Part shown: piece by piece, positions 7,124 to 13,112 of the stretch
Layout of the letters: each line of letters starts with the position of its first letter
Position numbering within the stretch: position 1 is the first letter of the stretch
DNA from: Ichthyophonus hoferi
Lineage: Eukaryota; Opisthokonta; Ichthyosporea; Ichthyophonida; Ichthyophonidae
Assembly (NCBI GenBank): GCA_002751075.1
Contig: NAOQ01000339.1
Location: 33,981-47,092 of the forward strand
DNA length: 13,112 nt
Direction: 5' to 3'
Notes under the pieces: generated by a model
Told to the model about the DNA's origin: nothing
The model's database searches: none
The model's input: the letters and a program-made list of their open reading frames with translations, nothing else
Made by a program: the position numbers and the translations under genes

Positions 7124-9160
7124 TTACATATATTGGCATGCCATGTGTTATAAGAAAATTAAAATGAAAAGGCATGACTACGCACCAATAGTTTCATCCA
7201 TCAAGCTAGGTAGATCGCAATCTACATCTACTTCGATGGAAGCTGAACCTCGTCGATGGCCATTGGCTGGCATGGTATCCATGACCATAAATGGTATAGG
7301 TAGCGGGACTTTAAACAGGCCTATGTTTTCTTTATCTTTCTGGGTTCTCTTGGATCTCTCTCTATCCATCTCCTCCCTGATGTCTTTCTTTGATTTGAGA
7401 TAAGGTTGCGATTTGTGACGTTGGAAGGTCCCTCGTCTATTGGGGTCATAGGAGGCTAAGGGACTGCAGTCACTATTCTGAATGTTACTTTTTTCGTTCT
7501 GTTTGGGTAGAAAAGGGGGAAAGAGAGAGGTGCAGTACAGTTAGAGATAGTATAATGACATAGTATAATATACAATACACTACAATACCATACCATACAA
7601 TGCAATGCAAGACAGTACAATACAACACATCCTACCCTACCATCACACAGTAACCTACCTCTAGACTTTGGCACCTTGTCCTACACCCTTTCTCCTTCTT
7701 TACACTATTGGTCTGTGGCCATAATTGAAGACCTTCTAATGCCCCCGCCAGTTGTATGCTGTAGAATGATAGGCCAAGGGTCAGCATAAGAAAGAATACC
7801 ATTGCATACAAAAAACAAATCAACAAAAAAAAAACAACGAACGAAATAGTCTATATATATTTTTTAAAAAAGCTATTTAGTAAACATAATAGTGGAAGAA
7901 AGAAATGTGCATATAAATATAGTATATCATTGGTATATATCTGAATGGAAGACATGAATAGCCAATAACATGTCTACAATCATCTTGGGTCAATAAAATT
8001 ACCTTGGGGTCACGCTGGTATTGACACGACAAAATTTCTGTAAAGATCAATAAAAATTATAATGTTAGAGTATTTCTTATGGGCCTTTTATAGAGTAATT
8101 GGTTTTTATTGGCTACTACTACTATTAAAAAGAATTGTTGCCCCGCACCAATAAATAGTTGCCTTTTATTGTCATTATATTTTTATATCTGTTACAAGAC
8201 TTGTACATGAGTGAATTAACTAATAATAAACTATAATAACCAATGAACATGAAAGATTTTATATCTGTATAGCTATTATAATAGTAGGAAAAACTAAATT
8301 ACAATACTATCTTTATATTTTAAATAATATTAAATATATAGAGATAAGACAATACTAAAGTATAGGTAAAATGATGTTAAAAATAGAGGAGGGTAAAATA
8401 ACACACACATTTACATAAGAAATGTCTAAAGTTGAGCAAGTACTTCTAGGTCTACGCATAGGAGAAGGACTATCATCAGTGGAGGACATACTAAGTCGTC
8501 GTATAGGTGTCCTGTGGATAGGGAGAGGGAGAGGGAGATGGAGAGGAAGGGAGAAGAGGATGGGCTGGTTAGAGAGGATAAGAGAGCATATGGAAATAAA
8601 TTGATAATAGGGTAGGTCTATTATTATTTTATATTACATTGTATTTTATTTATTTTATTTGTTTGACTATATTAATATCGTATTAGATTATAGGAAATAT
8701 TATTAACATATTTAATAATAAATTTTGATATCGACGAAATTATACGGTGTTAGAACAATCTTTAAAAAATAAAACATCAGTACTGATTGATTAAATATGA
8801 CATAAATAATAAGTAGATAATATGATAATAGCAACAAGAATAGCAATAATAATAATAATAATAATAATAATACAAAACAATAAAAAGAGTATTACAATTT
8901 AAATATAAAAAAGTATAAATGAATAAAGGATATAGAATTAAAAATAATTGAAAATACAAAACAAATAATACTATAAACAAACATGAATAAAGCGGTATAA
9001 CACGCAAATACGCTATTAATACAATCATGTTAGATCACGCTATAGACACTGACCTTTGTAACCCCGAACTAAGTGGCGTCATTGATTTTGTCTTCTTTCC
9101 TACCGGAGTCAGGATAGAGGCCAAATTAAAGTCTTGAAAATCTCCAAAGTCTAGTTCCAT
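4153..9160 (-). CDS. CDC25: CDC25-family M-phase inducer dual-specificity phosphatase
   Basis: Twelve coding exons, listed 5' to 3' on the minus strand: 9160-9054, 8511-8415, 8037-8003, 7758-7659, 7498-7186, 6917-6847, 6335-6251, 5929-5770, 5552-5435, 5083-5013, 4759-4678, 4344-4153. All junctions are GT-AG, all phases agree, and the sum is 477 codons (476 aa), in the family's usual size range. CDC25 enzymes remove inhibitory Thr/Tyr phosphates from CDK1/2. Seen: a disordered Ser/Thr-rich N-terminal half, then the rhodanese-like catalytic domain, with LPTVSG (225-230), DTRYPYEYEGGHI (261-273), active-site HCEFSMIRGPRM (312-323; Cys313, Arg319), ELYVLKGGY (346-354), CVPQVYVRM near 365 and the C-terminal CRLKRYSSW (387-395). 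A 63-residue last exon follows. The start ATG (9158-9160, MELDFGDF) is the first in-frame ATG after an upstream stop if the 9316 exon is joined. The exon 11-12 junction is the least certain. Confidence 0.93.
4566..4595. repeat. (TA)n inside a palindrome, AGCTATA...TATAGCT
   Basis: TA dinucleotide run bounded by AGCT on both sides, giving a perfect self-complementary stretch within the last CDC25 intron. Confidence 0.85.
4615..4683. repeat. Duplicated donor-like 13-mer flanking a (TA)n run
   Basis: On the plus strand TATATACCAGTGC occurs at 4615-4627 and 4671-4683. The second copy spans the CDC25 exon 11 donor (GCACTG|GTATATA on the minus strand), so the splice donor has an exact copy 56 bases into the intron. 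A TA run lies between (4632-4649). Confidence 0.8.
4856..5003. repeat. (TA)n followed by degenerate TACTATA-type repeat
   Basis: TA run 4856-4879, then drifting TATTATAC/TACTATA units to about 5000, within the intron between CDC25 exons 10 and 11. Confidence 0.8.
5221..5406. repeat. Imperfect (AAT)n array with AAG and TAG variants
   Basis: Trinucleotide array of AAT/TAA with scattered AAG, GAA, CTA and GTA units in the intron between CDC25 exons 9 and 10. Confidence 0.9.
5739..5762 (+). other. Potential G-quadruplex next to CDC25 exon 8 donor
   Basis: Four G runs (5, 8, 3 and 4 Gs) separated by TT, A and T on the plus strand. They lie 7 bases inside the intron from the exon 8 donor on the minus strand, so the pre-mRNA carries the C-rich complement right after GTAAGAA. 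Confidence 0.75.
6731..6797. repeat. Degenerate TAGTA/TAGAG repeat
   Basis: Drifting AGTATAATATAGTAGAGTAG-like pentamers in the intron between CDC25 exons 6 and 7. Confidence 0.75.
7087..7123. repeat. Compound (TA)n(TG)n microsatellite
   Basis: About ten TA units followed by about eight TG units in the intron between CDC25 exons 5 and 6. Confidence 0.95.
7551..7630. repeat. Degenerate TACAA/ATACC pentanucleotide array
   Basis: Pentamers of the ACAAT/ACCAT/GCAAT type within the intron between CDC25 exons 4 and 5. They are similar in unit and orientation to the array at 12956-13112. Confidence 0.8.
8512..8560 (-). promoter_or_regulatory. Long polypyrimidine tract before CDC25 exon 2
   Basis: The minus strand runs almost entirely C and T (plus-strand GGGAGA and GGAAGG units) into CCACAG at the exon 2 acceptor. 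It fits a strong U2AF-type 3' splice site and explains a misleading Arg/Gly-rich open frame on the plus strand. A similar tract precedes exon 7 at 6336-6376. Confidence 0.8.
8845..8872. repeat. (AAT)n microsatellite
   Basis: Nine or so perfect AAT units in the first coding intron of CDC25. Confidence 0.95.
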
Positions 9161-9188
9161 ATTCGCGTTATTTCTAATTCTTCTCAGT

Positions 9189-9316
9189 CTGGAAAAGAGA
9201 TGTGTAAGTAAAGAAAGGCGAGAAAGAGTGGTAAAAGTAATGGAGTATGATGTAGTGGGAAAAAAATGGAAATGGGAAAATCCCATTGGTTATTAGCAAA
9301 CACTATTCAGCATACC
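9189..9316 (-). other. Intron or promoter just upstream of CDC25 exon 1
   Basis: On the minus strand CAG|GTATGC at 9316/9315 is a good donor, and CTCTTTTCCAG ending at 9189 is a good acceptor. This implies an intron in the 5' UTR of CDC25. A CCAAT box (minus ACCAATGGG, about 9282-9290) lies inside it, so a promoter here, with transcription starting after 9280, is the alternative. Confidence 0.45.
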
Positions 9317-9410
9317 TGAACAGATAAGCGTATAATCGCTTTTCAATTCATCCGGTACATCTCCCCCATCTTGCCCTCTCTCGTGTTTTCATCAACTTGG
9401 CCACTTGGCC
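9316..9410 (-). other. CDC25: Probable 5' untranslated exon of CDC25 with short upstream ORF
   Basis: The exon 3' end is the donor at 9316; its 5' limit is unknown. If joined to 9188, the CDC25 frame meets TGA at 9350-9348 and has no ATG until 9160, which supports that start codon. The exon contains an 8-codon upstream ORF, MGEMYRMN then stop (9369-9343), plus another upstream ATG. Another frame here is open up to the donor but does not fit the exon 1 phase. Confidence 0.4.
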
Positions 9411-10443
9411 AGTATTGAAACAACATAAGGAGTAATAAGCAGTAGGTATAATAGACACGTAGGTATGAAGATATGTTCATAATGCAAGCAACACGTGGAG
9501 TGTAACGGTCGCAACTACCCATGTTCGAGCCACGACTGTCACAATAGCATAATAAAATGAATTTATCCATTATATTATATATTGTAAAGATAACTCAGGC
9601 ATATCTCAGACTATAATAATACAACGATCCAAACCATACCAGGCCATTTACTTGCTAAGGATTACTGACAGGTAAGAAACTATTTAACTCGGGGTAGAGT
9701 TCAGTTATGCGAAATCATCAATATGATAACAGAGCTAATTCCGACTAAACATTTCCGTTAAACAAAACATCAAGTATCTTCACGTCTTCTAACACTATAC
9801 ACTCACAATTATTGTGACACAAATTGACTTAAAGTTGACTCACCAGGCGACACTAAGAAATGGTGGGAATAGATTACTATTCCCAGCTATTATAATAAAT
9901 AGTACAAGCACCACCAGCCAATGTATTAAATGACTAGACTAGAGAAAAAAAGAGCAATGTTGGGCTATTTATTGCTTTGGTACCAGGGCGTGTATTCGAT
10001 TTGAGTCGATTAGTTACCGGATATATATAAATATCTTATTCGAATCAGAGTTTCTCGCGAACCGAATCATCAACTTACCAATATGTGAAAAAAATATAAA
10101 TGTAAGTTATGCAAGTTTATAAAATGTTGTATTTGTAATTAGTGGGCCTGGACGGGTGTCAATATTTATATAATATAATGTAATTTAGTATATTATCTCA
10201 TAATAAATTAAATGTAAGTCAAAATATACAAATCAATTATAATATCCAAGAAAACCTTAATGCAAAAATAAACCGCAATACAATATAAGATAATATGAAG
10301 CCGATTTTGTTACTCGTGGATAGTCTGTTGATATCAATATTTATTTATGGCTAAGCGATGAAACATTATTTGAACCATATGAAAGTGCTTGTGTGCGTGA
10401 TATAAGGTTACAGTATAATTTTTTGCACTAAGGTTTATTTCAT

Positions 10444-10545
10444 ATATTTATTTATTTATTTTTAATATAGATATATTATTTAATTACATTATATTTTTGA
10501 TACTTTATTATATTATAATATATTATATTATATTATATTATGTAG
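10444..10545. repeat. (TTTA)n and (TATTA)n runs
   Basis: TTTA tetramers at about 10447-10463 and TATTA pentamers at 10505-10541 in the intergenic region. Confidence 0.85.
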
Positions 10546-11337
10546 CATTATATTACAATTTTCTTCAGTTGACGATATAAAAATTAAGTCTGGGGTTGTT
10601 ATGTGCCTGATAGGGGAATAGCTGTGGGGTCGGTATTTCATTTTGATAAGATTATTTATATATTAGATAACGTATTATATAAAATACAAATGATTTATAT
10701 GACGTCAATTTTTAATGTAATCTAGTGTGATTTATTATGTTAGTATATTGTTATATTGGTGTAAATTATAATATAATAAGCTCAAGTAAAATGCAATGAG
10801 CGATGAATGATTGCAATACTGTAAAATTGCATAAAATTGTGCGAACTATCGATCGATCAACATTAACTTAAATGACTAGAAACCAATGAAGTCTTCATCT
10901 TATGTTTTGCAGGTCTAACGGACAACGGTGAAATAAAATAAATATATATGTTTGAAATATTTAATTACGTACGTATATATATGCGCGAGTAATGTGAAGT
11001 GGGTTATTTGTTAGAACAACGGATAATATCGAACACATATACTACGCTATTGTTAGCTACCTATCTTCCCGCATATCTACTAGATTACACATCGCTATTG
11101 GTTTTATAATTGTGTAATTCAAATTTCTAGCAACTGGATTACAAACTGATCACTTAAACGATAATTGTATTCATTGTAGGCATCCCGGTGATGCGGTATA
11201 TTTGCACTGGAGCGGTACAAAAATTATTATACAAATGAAGAACAAGGCTTTATTTATTAAATGTAGCTTAAGTAGATAATAATCAACAAAGCCGAGTAAT
11301 ATTTTCCAAAGATATATATGCAGTATCTCGACCTCAG

Positions 11338-11347
11338 TACACGTGTA
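11338..11347. repeat. Palindrome TACACGTGTA (E-box core)
   Basis: Perfect 10-bp palindrome with CACGTG at its centre, in noncoding DNA. The same TACACGTG half-site recurs as an inverted pair at 12545-12564. Confidence 0.7.
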
Positions 11348-12544
11348 GCCACATAGCAACAAAACCTTAGAGCTGGGCAACGGGCAACAAAGACCGTTTG
11401 AAAATGTAACGGATAAGCAAGTATGCGCCAATTCGCAAAACAACCAGCATGTGTTATATTACCCCCCGAAATTCAATTAAATATAGAGGGGTGGTAAAAG
11501 TTAATCGGAATCTATCATTCCATGAGCAATGGTCCTGCTAACTAAATCATAGACCCTCAAATATATCATTGTTCTTATTTACATCATTGCCATCTAGGTT
11601 GGTTTTTGGGATGTTCCTTGTTTGATATGCATAGTTGTTTTACGAGTTTCTTCTATCAGCCACGATTGGGGCAAGGCTAGCCATTCATATAAGTAGTAGC
11701 ACGTAAATTGATTTACATATTCCTATATAACTATATTTAACTATATATTGCGTTATTGGACAAGTATAAATATATTACAATTGATACATAGTTACTGTAC
11801 CTGCTATTCTTATAAACTTGCGAAATTTATTTATTACACTAATACTGGATATTTACTGAAGCAATGATTTCTATTTTGATTCAGCATAGAACAATGATTA
11901 TTTGCTCAATTAGAGAGTTGAGTTCGAGGTATACTTTCGCACATATCGATAGTTTCTAGTGCCATAGTAATTGTACTTTCAAGTTTTCTTGATATTTCAT
12001 ACAACTGAACAGCATACCCATTCTACACGAGTAATTAACTAGCGAGAAAGGGTTGGCTGCACATAAAAACATTTGCCCATCACCCTCTGTACTTATTCGA
12101 CCGTATTTTTTCTAATTCACAGAAATTCGTAAGGCTCAAAGCTAGGAATATTTGATGAGAAGTTTAAATAGATTCCCGGTATTTAGTCTCAACATCAATA
12201 ACTATTAGCAACTTAAGCAAAAGAAAGAGCTGGCAAAGATTGTTTGATGTACGGTAGCGTCAACTGGACATTCACTCAATTAGCTGAATAATGGAAGGAA
12301 GGGAAGTGGTCAACAAGAAAATGTTCTCTTCCTTTCAAATATTGTTAAATTTTATTGTAACAAATATTACATGAAATAAATGTGTATTTCAAATATTTCT
12401 TGGTATGTATATCTCCAGGAATGTTAGGCAGAGAAGAATAATTGGTCAAAGATATGGGTCTGAGGAATCGTTCTAGAATACATGCTATGAATGTCAATTA
12501 GATGAGACCATTTTGGATGTGGTATGTGGCATAAAAAGCACAAG

Positions 12545-12564
12545 TACACGTGGAGACACGTGTA
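12545..12564. promoter_or_regulatory. Inverted pair of E-boxes, TACACGTG-GAGA-CACGTGTA
   Basis: Perfect 8-bp inverted repeat with a 4-bp spacer; each arm contains CACGTG, the core bound by bHLH factors of the MYC/MAX and USF type. No gene is placed next to it in the window. Confidence 0.55.
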
Positions 12565-12867
12565 TGATGGTTTATAATTGTTGACAATTTTTTAATATAG
12601 GTATCTCCTAAGTAGGACAATAAAAGTGACATTATTTGGAATGTTAAGACTGTGCATACTAGCAATAATTAGTAATAGTAGTAGTATAAGTATATGTATT
12701 TTAGTTAATATGTAACACTACCTGAATAGAATATCTATTATATTCTCATGATCCCATACTAAACTGGAGTAAGTTAAAAAGTTAAAATTAGCTGGCTTAT
12801 CAAGGGTACAATCATGTTGTCCCAGTTGTTCAATCTATCCTGTATACGGTGTCTGCATACTTACTCA

Positions 12868-12879
12868 ACGCACGTGCGT
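12868..12879. repeat. Palindrome ACGCACGTGCGT
   Basis: Perfect 12-bp palindrome with four CpG-containing positions and a central CACGTG in strongly AT-rich DNA. Confidence 0.7.
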
Positions 12880-12955
12880 AGATACCATAAAATTCAATAT
12901 CATAAGGTAATGAGGCAAAATATAATATAATATTGTAGAATAAACTATTATACAA

Positions 12956-13112
12956 CAACAAAATATAATACAATACAATACAATTAACACACTACAACAA
13001 AATACAATGCCATACAATACAATACAGTATAATGTATCACAATACCATACAAAATAGTATACTATAATACAATAAAATACAATACAATAAAGTGCAATAC
13101 AGTACAATACAA
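12956..13112. repeat. (ACAAT)n pentanucleotide array
   Basis: Degenerate ACAAT/ACCAT/GCAAT pentamers running off the window end. The Cys/Ile/Tyr/Val-rich open frame on the minus strand here is an artefact of the repeat. Confidence 0.95.

Larger units (their letters stand above)
7186..9160 (-). other. CDC25: CDC25 N-terminal regulatory region, exons 1-5
   Basis: Residues 1-217 are low in hydrophobic structure and rich in Ser, Thr, Pro and Arg. Visible sites: TP/SP pairs at about residues 18, 28, 37, 50, 52, 78 and 125; basophilic RRxS/T-type sites RRLS (Ser43), RRGT (Thr137) and RRGS (Ser198); and a KEN sequence at 169-171. In known CDC25 proteins such sites are targets of CDKs, CHK/CaMK-type kinases with 14-3-3 binding, and APC/C-Cdh1. 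Function of these sites here is inferred only. Confidence 0.75.
9600..13112. other. 3.5-kb region upstream of CDC25 with no gene recognised
   Basis: Read on both strands. It is AT-rich, with short open frames lacking conserved motifs and no tRNA B box or rRNA-like segment. Slightly GC-richer islets occur near 9480-9540, 10000-10080 (with a TTTCTCGCGAA sequence at 10051-10061) and 11170-11440. It probably contains the CDC25 promoter near its left end and otherwise spacer. Confidence 0.5.

Noticed and set aside
8422-8604. Plus-strand 60-codon frame rich in Arg and Gly
   Set aside because: It is the antisense of CDC25 exon 2 and its polypyrimidine tract.
11171-11443. 90-codon minus-strand frame, and another open frame over the same DNA
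   Set aside because: No recognisable domain, no convincing splice sites, and two frames are open at once, which argues against selection on either.
13-13112. Transposons, viral remnants, CRISPR arrays, tRNA and rRNA genes
   Set aside because: No reverse transcriptase, transposase or capsid-like motifs, no long terminal repeats, no spaced direct repeats with unique spacers, and no tRNA-type B box were seen.

Overview
The window is A+T-rich eukaryotic nuclear DNA with an intron-rich style: short coding exons, GT-AG introns of about 160-840 bases, long pyrimidine tracts before several acceptors, and many micro- and minisatellites inside introns. The gene content (an animal-type CDC25 phosphatase and a PX-domain protein) suggests an invertebrate animal or close unicellular relative. 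The species cannot be settled from this sequence.

Layout: (1) 167-3192, plus strand: the 3' part of a PX-domain (sorting-nexin-like) gene, five exons, with its 5' end outside the window. Two introns hold large tandem arrays, a CCTAT pentamer array and a 17-bp minisatellite. (2) 3193-4152: a convergent 3'-to-3' intergenic stretch with a poly(A) signal for the PX gene. (3) 4153-9160, minus strand: a complete-looking CDC25 M-phase phosphatase gene in 12 coding exons. Every exon junction is in phase and the model gives 476 residues. A probable untranslated first exon ends at 9316. (4) About 9600-13112: 3.5 kb with no recognisable gene, only AT-rich DNA, short palindromes with CACGTG cores, AACGG motifs and a terminal ACAAT-type pentamer array.

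The two genes have no obvious functional link. The PX protein is expected to bind phosphoinositides on endosomal membranes; the CDC25 protein is expected to remove inhibitory phosphates from CDKs at cell-cycle transitions. The CDC25 N-terminal half shows a KEN box, two RRxS-type kinase sites and many SP/TP sites, which fits control by APC/C, checkpoint kinases and CDKs.

I see no convincing undescribed system. The most unusual signals are a roughly 20-fold excess of CCAATCA/TGATTGG (Y-box) heptamers confined to the first 6.5 kb, an atypical HCEFSMIR catalytic loop and an acidic C-terminal extension in CDC25, and higher-order tandem duplications in both intronic arrays.
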